Positions 10,362 to 22,400 of a stretch of 36,708 nucleotides of DNA are shown one piece after another. The stretch spans positions 3,775 to 40,482 of the forward strand of contig JAHLWZ010000770.1 of assembly GCA_020536535.1 (NCBI GenBank), written 5' to 3'. The position numbers and the translations under genes were made by a program. Each line of letters starts with the position of its first letter. Within the stretch, counting starts at the first letter, position 1. The stretch is from Pelomyxa schiedti (Eukaryota; Evosea; Pelobiontida; Pelomyxidae). The notes below the pieces were generated by a model. That model was not told the origin of the DNA. It searched no databases and saw only the letters and a list, made by a program, of their open reading frames with translations.

Positions 10362-11945
10362 ATGCAGGAGAAGCCGAAGTCGGGAGACCCAGGAGAGCCC
10401 GTGTTGCCTCAAATACGACGGGGGGCTACGACGTGTGATGGTGGAGTCACATCAGGGACTACGAGGGCAACTGAGCCAACAATAAAGAAGAGGAGGTCCG
10501 TCGTTGTTACCGCAGCTGAAGGTGGCGGCGGTGATGTCACCACAACATCAGCAGAGCCCCCGTCCCCTGCATCCACGTCGGTATCGTCGCCGTCGCCGTC
10601 GCCATCGCCATCGCCGATGCCGGAAGGAGCAAGTACATCGGGATACTGTGTCGCAACAACAACGGCCGCGACGGCAGTTGCTGCTGATGGAACGACGATT
10701 GAAGGCGAACGCAAAACCACTGCTGCTGCGGTTCCTAAGAAATTTAAACCTGCACGCCCACCAATGTTGGCAGTACGACCTTTTACCTTTTTTTTTTTTT
10801 TTTTTTTTTTGGTTTGCTTTGCTTTGCTTTGGTTTGTTTCTGATTACCCTCCTCATTCTGGAACCTAATTGCCATTTGGTAAACATTGCAGAAGCACACG
10901 CAGCTGTTTTACAACACCAATGAGAATCCAAGGGGCCTTATTATAACACACCAAGTAAGTCGAGGTGCTCAAGCCGTGAGTGAGTGCTCCCAAATGTTGA
11001 CCCATGTTTTGGCAAAAATGCAATCCCAAAGTACTACATGCGCAGAACCTACCATAAATTCCACTTATGCTTCTCTCTCAACACCGATTTCTGCTTCCTC
11101 TGCAACTCCAGCTGTCACTTCCTTACTGCAGACATCAACATCTGAAGCCTCAAATACAACCACACCTGCACCCACTACCACTACTACAACTTCCAGTAGT
11201 GCTCCACCACCTCCAACTGCGGCAAATGCAACTGTTGATTCATCACTTGACTCAACAACACACTGCCGCAAGTTTCAGGCAATCCTTTTTATTCCTACTC
11301 CATTTCCTCACTGTTCAAGGGCTTTAGTTCTGCCACAGTGGAGTTGAAGGAAAACTCGGAATTCGAATTCTTGACAAAGCAGTAGACCCTGTTGTTCTTC
11401 TGCATGCCTTGTTTGAGGATATAGCCACAAACCCCAAAGAGTATAAAATGTATGAATCATCACCAGCACTCTCAATCAAACCGTTCACCATCAAGACAGA
11501 AAGGTTTGCTGCAGGATGTATCCTGCACAATCCTTTGTGGCTGCCACAAAAACAACTATTCTCGAAGCTGCTGGCAAACTCATAGCAAATCATTTCACGG
11601 AGACCCCAGAAACGGTTTTTTTCCCTTTTGTTTGTGTTTTCTTTCACTGAAACTTCCCAGTTTGGCATTCTCTATGACTGCCGAAACAACGAATCGTTTG
11701 AAAGAAAAGACATGATCGACAGCATTGCCAAATTGGTACCGCCAATACACAAAGTTGAGCTGTCCAATCCATCCTCCACTATCCTTGTAACGGTATGTAG
11801 CACAAATTCAGTCAACCATTGTAAAACACAACTTCAGGTGTCAAAATCAGCATGTGGAATAGGTATTGTGAGAGATTTCAAGCAATGGTGCAAATACAAT
11901 GTACAGGAGATTGCCAAAACGCACCCACCAACCAAAAAGCCCTAA
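10362..11945 (+). CDS. THUMPD1: THUMP domain protein, THUMPD1/Tan1 type tRNA acetylation adaptor
   Basis: THUMPD1/Tan1 binds tRNA and assists NAT10/Kre33 in making N4-acetylcytidine at position 12 of tRNA-Leu and tRNA-Ser. Exon 1 (10362-10772) is a Ser/Thr/Pro-rich leader ending KKFKPARPPMLA. A T-rich intron leads to RGLIITHQVSRG, the first THUMP strand. A Thr/Ser/Pro-rich insertion follows. Further exons give LDKAVDPVVLLHALFEDI, then MYPAQSFVAATKTT after a 65-nt intron with GTATGA donor, then FGILYDCRNNESFERK and KVELSNPSSTILV. The last, after another intron, gives VSKSACGIGIVRDF and CKYNVQEIA, close to human DLTNPQYTVVVE and KYNLQEV. Stop TAA is at 11943-11945. The low-complexity leader and insertion are longer than in animals. 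Confidence 0.85.
10773..10891 (+). other. T-rich intron with a long T-run
   Basis: The first intron of the THUMPD1 homolog starts GTACGA and ends CATTGCAG. It contains a T-run of about 24 residues at 10787-10810, the longest homopolymer in the window. T-runs of 8-14 recur in other introns here, so T enrichment is a general intron feature of this genome. Confidence 0.8.
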
Positions 11946-12101
11946 AAGCAAAACCAAACACCTCACACTTTGAGGAAAAGAAGGAATTGAAAATCAACTC
12001 TTATTTTTTTCTTTTCTGCTCCACAATGGAAGCCAAAGAGTGAGCCTATACAATGGCACAAACCAATGTGGCTGGGAGACATGTGGGTCCATCCCACTCA
12101 T

Positions 12102-14072
12102 TCATGAATCCCCTGAAGGCCTTTTACTGCGAATTTGGCCGAGCATGGCATCCACAGCAGGGCGCCTTTCAAAACACCTCTGTAGCGCCTCCCTGTCCGA
12201 TGCAATCTGCTGCAGATAGCCCGTGATTAGTCCCACAAGTGCTTCCGAGAGTTCGCCATCACTCGCCGTTTGTGCACCGGTTCCAGTTGTCGTGGTTGTT
12301 GTTGCTACTGTTGTGGTTGTTGGTGGTTCTGATGATGCCGAGGATGAGGCCGGTGCAACAGGAAGAGCCTTTTTCAGTAGAGGGGCGACTGACTTTGGCA
12401 GTCCGGTGTTGGATGTGAGAGACGGAGGGATGAGGGTGACGCCGGATGAAGCCAAAAGCTGCGAGAAGGGAGTGCTCATTTCCCGGCCGACATGAAGGTC
12501 CATGTCAAGCAGGCTTTTGTAGCCCTTGTCCCATATACAAGGAGGGCCAGGCCCCGGTGCAAGCCGGTGATACACTGATTGGTATCCATGTTCTAGGAGC
12601 ATTAGTGCCCTTTTCAGTAATAGGCACTTATCTCGGCCGGATGAAACATCTCCTTGGAGCTGAATATCTGTACCACAAAGGTAAGATTGCAAATGTTGAT
12701 TTCAAGGAGGGTGGTACCTGTTGGATTCCGCCCAAGCAAAGAGAGGGAGTGAAGTTGTGAACCCCACATCTCAATTAACTTGGAGAATACAAGTTTTGCT
12801 CTCCACTCTTTCGGGATGCCATTGAGTCCATAGTAGGCACCTGCGAGCTGTCCATACACCGCAGCTACTGTGTCAGCATCATCTCCAAGGTTTGACACAA
12901 GGAGGCAGCCCTCTCTGAATGAATTGGTTTTATAGAATCCCCAAAGTGCTGCCTCTAGGGTTAAGTGTGCTTTCCCCCGGGCAACAATCTCGGGAGGTTC
13001 CTTGACCTTAAAGTCTAGTTACTAAATTGCCCAAAAGGGAGCTTAAACAGACTTGCCTTATATGATCCAGTGGCAATGGAAGCAATCAATGGGTCTAGAG
13101 GTTTTTCGGACCAATAGTTTGGCGAAACACCATCAGGAACAAAGATGTGCGTTGTATCAAGAAGTTGTTCCTTTGTGGCCCCATTTATTGCCCCGACAAT
13201 TAGAGCTGCTAGGTACCTACAAGCATCCACGCACGCAATGTTACCATGGGTAGCAGTGGATGAAGACCCAGCTAATTTCGAGATTATTTCATTTGAGTGA
13301 TTTGCCAAGTAGTGATTACCGTGTGCTATAGCAAGTTGCGGATTGAACGAAAATGCAATAGGTACGGGTGCAAGTCTCATTATAGAGCCATTTCCCTGTC
13401 CCTTATGCTCAGGGGAGGCAAGTTCCCCAGTAGCTTGAAATCTTTTTCATATAAATCCGGCACATTTTAGTGTGGTAATTTCACAAGGAAGAAGTACTTT
13501 TGTATGGAAGTGAGACAAGTCGAACCTATTGATGGTCACAAGGGATAAAATGACAGTACATTGGACCCACCAATATCAAAACGCCTTCCATTGCTGCTGA
13601 GATGAGAATGATCGTTCCACTCACAATACCTAATCCGTATGATTAATATAATCAATGCTACTTGCTATGGGAACTGTACCTTCTGCATTGGTCAGTAATA
13701 TCACAAGTACCATTGAGCTCAATAATGCTCTCTGCCAGGCACAATGCCATGGAAGTATCATCTGTAAACTTTTCTCCAATAAGAACTTCCATTCACCAGG
13801 CACCTTTTTTGTCCCACAACAAAAAAAACCACTGAGGAACAACAAACCTGACCAGGCAGTAACTTGAAGCAACCACCACCAACAATGTCAACCAGGGGTG
13901 AAAATGATCCAGGGTGTTGAAATTCATTTGTAGTCCCAAGTGCATCACCAACTGCCAAACCAACAAGGGCTCCAACACCCCTTTCGCGATTGCTAGTCGT
14001 GACGTCAGCAGAGGCAACTGCGGAACTCGTCGTTGTGCCGTTGCTGGCAGAAACGGCCGTTGTTGCCGACAT
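12102..14072 (-). CDS. ADP-ribosylglycohydrolase (ARH/DraG family) with C-terminal extension
   Basis: Family members remove ADP-ribose from proteins or cleave related ADP-ribose compounds with two Mg ions. The protein starts [12 protein letters not shown] at 14072. Motifs in order are [30 protein letters not shown], then after a 79-nt intron [16 protein letters not shown] (metal ligands TDDT; the family's W is F here), then a GRRFDIG block, [48 protein letters not shown] and [19 protein letters not shown] (the second metal site). Six or seven introns are needed; one at 13007-13056 starts with GC, not GT. After the catalytic domain come about 170 residues with Thr/Pro-rich sequence and a final helix, not part of the core fold. 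The catalytic residues look intact; the exact target cannot be told. Confidence 0.88.
13007..13056 (-). other. GC-AG intron in the ARH gene
   Basis: The exon ends ...TATAAG, the intron starts GCAAGT and ends CTTTAAG, 50 nt. Splicing it joins SYK to VKEPPEI in the frame conserved in the family; reading through gives a stop after 13 codons. Confidence 0.75.
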
Positions 14073-14234
14073 GTTGGTTTGTTTTTCACCAAAAAAATCT
14101 TTCTTTTGGTTTTTGAAGGAACCTTCTCGGGCTGTTTGAAGAGGCACCGGATAGAGGATGAGCAAATAATGATTTTGTGGGTGCTTGGATGGGAATGGTG
14201 TTCCTTTTAATTTGTTTGTTACGAAGGGAGTGAC
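14073..14234. promoter_or_regulatory. divergent promoter region, ARH and GxGYxYP genes
   Basis: The 162 bp lie between two head-to-head start codons. The sequence is T-rich (gtttgtttttcacc) without a recognisable TATA element. Confidence 0.35.
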
Positions 14235-16564
14235 ATGTTTTCAGTGGTGTTTTTGCTGGTTTTGGGCTGTGTTGTTCGTGGTTTGGCTCAAGATGTGTGC
14301 AGGTGGGTCAATAGAAACTCCCTTACAGTTGTACTTTTGGGTGACTTACCAGTAACCATAAGTGTGGAGGAATTGTGCAATGCAAGCTCGGAATTAATGC
14401 CTATGGGAACTGCTGATAGGGCAACAAATAGTCCATACCCTGTTTCGAAGCTTCCCACTGTTGTCTGGGTTCTGAGTCTGTGGGTGTGCGAAGTTAGTTC
14501 ATAGAGATAAAATGGGAACCTTACTGCATACAAGCCGCTCAATGAAGACGAAGTGATTCTGGCCATGAGCTTAAGTGGTGTTGTGGCAAAGCAAAAAAGT
14601 ACTGGTGATTTCATTTATCTGCGCGGAAATCCCGAGTCATTCTCAATATGGTAGAAAGTATTGTCATCTGGTCGGTTGCTTATCTTGTGCTAGGCGAGAC
14701 TTGCTAAAAAGTAGGCCTGATCTCACTGTAAGAGAAGACTATGACACGAATCTGGAGGGTCTTCTGCGAGCATTCTCTTGGGCTGTGAGCGGATATACAT
14801 TCTGCAATTCTTCAGAAGGGCCAGGAGTTCAAAATGCTGTGAGGTCAGTAATGCACTTGTAACTTTCGACCGTCAAGTTTTGAGCCATTACAGCATAGCC
14901 GGCCTTACAAGCACAGTGGTAGCCACACCAGTAACTCTGAGTCTCGTAAGGAAAATCGGTTTGAAATCTTACCTTATTAATATGAAGTAACTCAGAATTA
15001 GGGCTTTCTGCAAAGTACAATGCTGATTCTGGGACACCCTCCCAATTATACAATCATTTCCGACAGCAGTGGTCAAATAGTATTTTGTGTCATCAGAACA
15101 GCCAATTGTTTCTTGCTGACTATGCTGTCTTCACTGGTGTATGTTACATATCAGGAAGTATGTTGTGAAGTAAAATCAAATGTGAACAGGCGTTCATGTT
15201 CTGGGACTCGCAGTTGGACACAGATTTGGCCCTTCAGGCGCTAGATCATCTTGTCAATCCTGGGGCTGTTCTCGGCTGGTAGATTCTCTGTTTGGAACCA
15301 GGGTGTTTCTTCATACTAAGTTTTATACCCAGGGGAGAAGATGAGTACGGCTTGGTTAGGCGGGCAACTCAACAGGGAGCTTACGTACACCCAGGTTAGA
15401 AAGCTGAAAGACTGAGAAGTACTAACCAGATGAAAAGCGGATTACAGTGTGAACTTTCCCCTTTACTCGAATATGAACAGTTTGTTGCACACGGATACAA
15501 CAAGACCATTGCAGCCATCTACTGTAGAAAATGCGCCACATCATACAGTGTGCTTTATGATGAGGTAATTGATGAATTGCTTCACAGTTTGTTACTTAAG
15601 GAATCAATCAGTGATGGCGATAACCTCCAATGGGCAATGAATGACATGTTCACCAGCGATTGGTAAATTGACTCCCACTTTATGACGATAACGGAACAAT
15701 AAAACAGGTGGTGGGCCTCCAGTAGTCGAGGAGGGGTGCCACTAGGTTGGACAATGTCCCCCGCACTCTCTGAACTTGCGCCACTGATTTTGGATGAGTA
15801 CAGGAATACAGCAACAGCAAATGATGAATTGATTGGGGCAGCTTCAGGGTAAATATTCCTTGACAGGAGAAAGAAGGGGCTCACTGAATGTACAGGTTGG
15901 GGTACATGTATCCGGACCTCTATCCAAATCTGAATCAGTTCGTCACTGTGAACAATCCGTTGATGGTATAAACATGCTTCCACCGAGCGTTTCATTAACG
16001 ACAAGGCAACAGAGCAAGTCGGGATTCAATATAATGTCAGTAATCGGCGATAGCTTCAATCAGAGAACGTGCAATACTCTACTCACGAATTCTACAACAG
16101 CGGGCCTGATATGGTAATTAATTATAATTCAGTGAAATTGTCCCTTACATATGAAACATGACAACACAGGTTGGATTATGCGAATTACGCGCGTCTTGAG
16201 GGAGCAGTGTACAGGTCATCAAACAACAAGGTCATCACTGGTCCTCGCTATGTAATGTCGTACGCGAAGTCCCCCCCCCTCCCCAGCGCGCCCATAATTG
16301 GATTCGTTTCGCCACAACTCGCCGTGAAATGTAACCTCGCTCGGCAGGACTTCGATGGGGATCACGCCGTCGCAGCTGGCGTCGAGGATCAACCGGGCGT
16401 CGCGCGACGTGACGTCGGCGTCGGCCTACTCGATCGTGGTGGTGCACGTGTGGACCATGTCCGTGGACGACGTCGTCTCGGCTGCCTCGATGTTCGACCC
16501 CTCAGTGGTTGTGCGCAAGCCCTCGGACTTCATCAGCGATTTGGCCTCAAACGTCAGATTCTGA
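14235..16564 (+). CDS. secreted GxGYxYP putative glycoside hydrolase
   Basis: A signal peptide (MFSVVFLLVLGCVVRGLAQ) opens the protein. The N-terminal domain gives PLNEDEVILAMSLSGVVAKQ, SGYTFCNSSEGPGVQNAV and SIAGLTSTVVATP. Then come AFMFWDSQLDTDLALQAL, LGWGEDEYGLVRRATQQGAY and ADYSVNFPLYSNM. The hallmark blocks follow: CFMMSDGDNLQWA, WWASSSRGGVPLGWTMSPAL, and SGLGYMYPDLYPNLNQF, the GxGYxYP motif itself. The end is LDYANYARLEGAVYRSS, INRASRDVTSASAYSIVVVH and VVRKPSDFISDLASNVRF. At least ten introns of about 42-80 nt are required; all the motifs fall into frame when these are removed, for example a 47-nt intron directly before SDGDN. The family (Pfam GxGYxYP) is annotated as putative glycoside hydrolase from structure; substrate unknown. 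The junctions near 15960-16060 are uncertain. Confidence 0.87.
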
Positions 16565-17067
16565 CGCGTTGTTGCCCGATTCCAGGAATGAAGGGAAACC
16601 AAAAACTTTTCGGAGTGTGAATGACCATCGATCTCTCCGACTCACAAGCCGTGTCCTCATGGCTTACGTAGTGCAATTATGGGAACACCAGCCCAGTCCA
16701 CTGAGAACATTTCCATTCCAAAGCCGTACCCAAAAAGGACTTGGCGCAAGGGTGTTCTCCTCCCACAATTAGCTCATTTCCACAGGCACCCTGTGATTCT
16801 AAGAGTTGCATGTAATTCCTCACTAACTAACTAAAGAATTTCCAAATTTTTTGTATTCTTGAAAACAAAAAGCCTGTTTGCAAAGCCCTTTTAGTGTGAA
16901 CTGCTAGAAGTTAATGTATGCCTTTCAGAAGGGATAACTTGCTCGAACTGATTGTGGGAAAAAAATCATGAAATTGTACTTCTTTTTTTTTTTTTTACTT
17001 AAGGAATATGTGGAAATGTAAAATGGAATACATTGTACTCAGCCGAGTTTGCAGCTCCGAGTTTTGT
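16565..17067. other. convergent intergenic region
   Basis: This lies between the 3' ends of the GxGYxYP gene and the Ser-rich membrane protein gene. It has a T-run of 14 at 16983-16996 and AT-rich stretches such as aactaactaaag near 16830. A plus-strand frame to 16772 overlaps the hydrolase end and is not supported as a gene. Confidence 0.5.
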
Positions 17068-18204
17068 TTAGTATTTCACTTCCTGGTATCCATCATGTTT
17101 GTGTTTCCGGCAGCAACAAATGACAATTACAACAATCGCTACAACGACAACCAGGAGCACTACACCCGCAACCAATAATATCTGCCATAGTTCCCACCCA
17201 TCATCTGATGATGGACTGCTGGATGAAGTGGCACTACTTTCACTTGTGCTCTCACTCTCGCTCTCGCTGTAGCTGTCACTCTCACTCTCACTGGTACTCT
17301 TACTAGCAGTCACACTTGTGCTTGTACTCGTGCTTGTGCTTAAACTCTGGCTCTCGCTGGCGCTAGTGCTTGAACTCTGACTCTCGCTGGCGCTAGTGCT
17401 TACACTCATACTGGCACTCTGGCCCTCACTTGTGCTGCCACTCTCACTTTTACTTACGCTTGTTGCAATACTTGTACTCAGACTCTCACTGTTGCTAACG
17501 CTTGTACTTAAACTTGTACTAAGGCTTGTGCTGGTACTTGTACTTTCACTCACACTTGTACTCCAACTTAGACTTCTACTACTTTCACTCACACTACTAC
17601 TTGATAAACTCACGCTCTCGCTTGTACTCCCAAGTGGCTGGGAGGTGGTAAGGTTCACAACTACTGTAGGGTACGAATTAATGACATCGTTGTCACATGG
17701 TAGGGTGCTGTTCGGGTCACATGATATACTGACTGGCATTAGGAATATTCCGTAGCACACACAGGCTTCCAAATGTTAGCAAAGCTAACTTGAAGTGCAG
17801 CATTACTATTGTTGAGGTCAGCCTCCAATATAAAATCCTGCACGTTATAACCAGTGGCATTGAGTACAGTGCCTGCCGAGAGAACCACAGCAGTGTCGAC
17901 ATCACTTGGAAAAGACGGGAGTGAAGATGGCTCGGCTATATACGGGGCACTGTTTTTGGATTTCAAGTTGTTTTGGGTGAAATGCAAATTTCGAAAAAAA
18001 ACAAATGTACTTTGTTCTTATGCTAGAACTCCAAGTCCACACCGAGCCGGAATCAAAAAAAGACTGAGTCCCTGCGTCGACAAAGACGCCGTATTCTGGT
18101 GGTGAGGGTACCGACGTTCCCATAATGAGGTTTGTGCAAGTCTCCGCGGCCGCTCCATAAAGGCCGAGTAAAACCACCAGGCACAGTTCGCCAAACCGGC
18201 ACAT
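17068..18204 (-). CDS. Ser-rich type I membrane protein, cell-surface like
   Basis: Exon 1 begins with a signal peptide (MCRFGELCLVVLLGLYGAAA, cleavage before ETCTN) and continues to VWTWSSSIRT. After a T-rich intron come APYIAEPSSLPSFPSDVD and VLNATGYNVQDF, with N-glycosylation sites. The next junction, near 17750-17880, is unclear: acceptors after ctaacatttggaag or ctaatgccag are both possible. The last exon holds DPNSTLPCDND, about 115 residues of Ser-x repeats, a single membrane helix (LVAGVVLLVVVVAIVVIV) and a short cytosolic tail, CCCRKHKHDGYQEVKY. The tail has a possible Tyr-based sorting signal. The Ser-rich stalk is probably heavily O-glycosylated. The family is unknown; adhesion or receptor role is inference. 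Confidence 0.75.
17222..17640 (-). repeat. degenerate coding repeat of six-base Ser codon pairs
   Basis: Units of the type AGTGTG/AGCGAG/AGTACA run through the stalk of the Ser-rich membrane protein, with one larger duplicated block of about 42 bases (near 17333-17400) encoding SASESQS. Such repeats are prone to length change. Confidence 0.75.
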
Positions 18205-18267
18205 TTTTTTGTTTTTAGTTTCGGGTAACTGCCCAACTTGGGAAATCCGAGCGAAAAAATGGAAAAG

Positions 18268-19303
18268 TTACTCCAATAGGGTGCTATTTACACTGACAGA
18301 AGATATGGGTTCGCCACGACCACGTGCACATATACACACAACAGACCTCTTGAAGCCCAAAAAGACACCAGCACAGAGAATGATGAGGGAACCCCCGATT
18401 AGAATGCACATTTGCAGGAAGTAGAGATGGCTGATCACAATGTCGCTGGACACAATGGAAAAGTAGGCATATGACTCGTAACTGAATAGGGAGTCAACAC
18501 TCCAACCCAAGTCAGCACCCCAGTTTATAACGCCTGTTGAAATATGGTATGCACTGATTACATAAGGATATAAATAAAATGGGCACAAGAAACCATCAGG
18601 GTATGAGCACGAGAGAACCTGGCCAATACTGTAAGAGAAATAATCTGCATTGGCGTCATCAATGGAGGGATAGCATGGTCCGTAGCTGTGGGTATTAGTC
18701 AGTCCGGTTTTGTTTTGCATAAATTTGGTACTATCCCTAATGTCAACCTTGCAAGGAGGTTACAGGGCAACATGAAACAGGCGAAAAGGTTTACCTCAAA
18801 AACAGCTCTGTAACAGTCAGTGATGTGAGTGACACCATTTTCATCAATGTAGGATTCAGACTCTATTGTGTCAACCCCTGTTTGTCCAATTGTGTTGGGC
18901 AGCGAATTAGAGAGCCTAATCTTTTCGGGAATTGCGAAAAAAAGGGTGTTCACCCACTTTTAGCAGAAATGGTGCAATTGGCAGGATAGAAAGTGTAAGA
19001 TGTCGAATCAGGGAATCCCAGGCGCCACACGAGGCCTCCAATCAACGTGCACACCCCGAACAACAACACACAAAATACAACCACGTCCATCTTGGTCAGC
19101 CTCACGCACACAAAGCACCCGCACTTCTTTGGCCCATAAGTACGGCCCCCATCATCATCGCCTTCGCCGTCTTCGTCCTCCTCCCGGCCCTCTTGGTCTC
19201 GATAGGGCTCATCCGTCGTCTTAGGCGAAGCCGAGTGCGAGTACATCTCGGCAGTGCGCCCCCGGTCGTCGCCGGCCGAGTTGGAGCCGTACTTGGACGT
19301 CAT
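18268..19303 (-). CDS. two-pass membrane protein with a Cys-containing outer domain, unknown family
   Basis: The start chosen is MTSKYGSNSAGDD. An acidic, hydrophilic cytosolic N-terminus (DEPYRDQEGREEDEDGEG) leads into a first membrane helix (MDVVVFCVLLFGVCTLIGGL) that can act as signal anchor. An intron of 38 nt with acceptor attag joins NCTISAKSG to LSNSLPNTIGQTG. After HITDCYRAVFE a second intron (about 47 nt) leads to VDIRDSTKFMQNKTGL and SYGPCYPSIDDANADYF. The outer domain has several Cys and Asn-x-Thr sites. A second membrane helix (ILIGGSLIILCAGVFLGF) is near the end, followed by a short tail. The topology resembles channel or CDC50-like proteins, but no family motif was recognised. 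Confidence 0.7.
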
Positions 19304-19468
19304 CACAGAGATCAACCTCAATGTTTGAAGGAACGGCCAACCGTTGCTCGGAAGGGAACCAACGCAGCGCGGAAAATCAACCGACATCAACGGAAACCCT
19401 TTTCGAACCATCTGGCGAACCGTTGGTTTGTCCATCCAAAAACAAAAGAAAAAAAAGGAAGGAAGTCA
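19304..19468. promoter_or_regulatory. divergent promoter region, two-pass protein and RING-TRAF gene
   Basis: The 165 bp between the two chosen starts contain no obvious TATA box. The minus-strand frame stays open through it, so the minus gene could start further upstream (Met residues at 19387 or 19435); the plus-strand start is firm because of its splice to the RING exon. Confidence 0.3.
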
Positions 19469-22400
19469 ATGGCCGCTGTCAGGTGTGTGTCAGTAGTTCC
19501 CTGCCTCATCATGATCAATGCATAAATAACACGGTATTTCTTTAGTTTAATTAATACCACGTATAGACCGCCAGTATTCCGACCCGTACGGGGATCTGAG
19601 TTCAAATACGCTGCCGATTTCACCACTAACAAAGCAGTGAATTCTTTTCTTTGCGGAGGATGCAAGGCACCATGGGTTGAACCTGTTACCCACTCTGACT
19701 GTGGTGCAACATTTTGTTCTCAATGTGTTGCAAATGTACGTTTTCCATTTGTTGCATCACTTTTCTAGAAAATTAAATAAATACCTCTTTAAAACTTCAT
19801 CACTGATTGTTGGATAACTTCCAAGGTCACAATATGCCCTGGATGTGAATCTCCTTGCACTGCACAGCAAATAGTTCCGTTCCGCGCTGTATCAATCCTC
19901 AATACTCTCGACAGCCTCCAAGTTTTGTGTCCAACATGCCAGAGTCCATTCCCTCGGAAAGAAGTTGTACAGCACTGGGCAAAGTGCAAGATGGGTATGA
20001 ACCCTTCTTTTTTCTTTTTCCTAGCTAAAAAACGGACAGACTGCCCAAAAGGATGCGGCGAGAAGGTGGCACCTAGTGAATTCGATGAACATACTTGCCG
20101 AAATGCGCTTTTTGTTTGTCCCAGGTGTTTAGCCAGGGGAAGAAGGGATGAAATTTTATCTCCTGATCATGAGAGCATTTGTCCTTTTGGTAGTCTTCCT
20201 CTGCTTGCCTTGTCTGTTCACTGAGCAAAATAGATTGCCCAAATGGATGCGGAGCTAAATTGACAATTAAAGATGTTCCTCGGCATAATGAATTGTGCAC
20301 GGAATTGGTGATTACATGTGAAAGATGCAAGGAACAGATGAAAAGAGGGAAATACACTGTCGATCACTCACCTTTTTGCCCTATTCGTATGTATAGCTTA
20401 CATTCTTTAGCTGTCCTAATACAGTTTTTTCCAGCTTGTGGATGTGGTACCCTTATTCACCCGAAATTGCTTCTGAGCCACTTCGCCTCTGGATGCAAGC
20501 TTGCCCCAATTCCCTGTCGTGGCTCCCCTCTTCTTTGCCCTTGGATAGGTTTAGATCCTTGCCTTGACAAGAAAGTTCGTTTATTTATATTGCCCACAGG
20601 TACAGTGGCACTCCGCGATGAACATGAACGTAATTGTCGTTTCCTCGCAATGTCTGATGTTCTCCAGCCACTTTTGCAAAAAGTTTCTCTGGAGGCACAA
20701 TGCATAGAATACAATAAATCAGGTAAACAGCTATGTGGACAAGATTTCTCCCGGAGGTGTCTGAGATGTTGGGACTTCAGTGGTGCAGATCTGACAGGCT
20801 GCAACTTTGAGGGCTCTGATCTTTCGCATGCAAATCTCAACCATGTGATCGCCTCTGGTGCGAACTTCGCACTTTCAAAGCTGAAGGGAGCAAATCTCGA
20901 AGGTGGAAACTTCACTGGAGCGAATTTCCAAGGGGCCAACCTTACAAAGGCGAACTTAACTGAGGCTATCATTGCGAATGCATATCTTTCAAATGTGATG
21001 CTTCAGGGAGCAAAAACAAAAGGCACACGCTTTACTAATTCTCGTGTTATGGGTATGCACCTCACCACAACACCATTTTTTTCACTTCCCACTAAAAAAG
21101 ATGTGACTTGCCAAACTTCGACGGTACCAGCAGCATCCACTTTTAGAGAAAACTACTGGCAGAAGTTTTCCGGTGTTGCCTTGTCCGATAACAATCGAAC
21201 TGTTTCGAATTCTTGTGCTAAGAATGGTGCATCCATAATTGCAATGGTTGGAGTTAAGGTTGGGCAAAGTGCCTCCTGGAAAATAAAGCTTGTGGCTGGA
21301 AGGGATGTGTCATTTGGAGTTGCACGGAGCTCCGTGGAGCTAACCGGGACTCCTCCAACGTCAGGCTGCTGGACAGTTGGTAGAACTGCTCTTTCTGGAT
21401 GCAACGTTGGGGATACCATCAAATTCTCCTTGGATAGGCTTTATGCCAATTCCCCTTTGGAAGTGAAGCTGGATATGATGGGGCCACGGATTGAAGTACC
21501 AATTGTATAGCTCCTTTTCCTGTATCTTTTGTGAGCTCACACCAAAAAAAACTCGAGACCACTGCGGAAGAAGTTTATCCATTCCTTATTTTGCCACGCC
21601 TTGGAGATCAAATTTCCGCGCAATTTGATGACCTGACTGAGCTATTACAGGATGCCAAGGATAAGCCAGTGCTAGGTGCATCAGTTTCTTCTGGTGTGCT
21701 GATCTCTCCTATCTTGTCGACAAAGATAACATTTCCGTAGCTCCGCCTGGTGCCCGTAAGGAACCTTCAGGAAGTTCCGAGACAACTGAATGTGGTCTGC
21801 ATTTCAAAATTCATTCAGTTAAATACCTCCATTCATTTTTCTACTTTTAGCGTCATGGCAATTTGCTGAAGATACCCACGATTCTGTCATCTTCTATAAT
21901 GGAAACATGTCAGTGTTGAATACAGGCACACAGCCTCAAGTTATAACTTCAACTCCAGCTTGTAGGATAAAGTGGGGAGCATGGAAGTATTGGGAAATGA
22001 AAGTACACAGACAATCAAACAAGTTCTCGGTTGGTGTTACTTGGGACGGCCTTAAACCATGTGTTGGGAAGCCTTGGGAAAAAGGATTTTGGAATTGGGA
22101 ATCCTCTGGCAGGCAAGTTATTTATATTCCTTTTTTTTTTTTATCAACCTTTACTATAAATACAAATCTTCACAACACCAGAACTTGTTGCTCCACTCCC
22201 CTTCCTCACTTTCTTTTTTTTGTTATTTGTATTCTATTTACACTCTAATAGGACATGGGGAAACGGCTACTTCATGGAACAAAACAACGGTTTTTCAGAC
22301 GGGGATACAATTGGCATATGTGTAGAGAGGCTTCACGGCTTTGGCACCCTGCTATTCACCAAGAACGGCAAAGTTCAAACCGTCATCCCAGGAGGACTAG

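Noticed and set aside
11505-11530. A frameshift or 11-nt intron (gtttgctgcag) in the THUMPD1 homolog
   Set aside because: A 65-nt intron with GTATGA donor and the same TGCTGCAG acceptor keeps the frame and gives MYPAQSFVAAT, so no error is needed.
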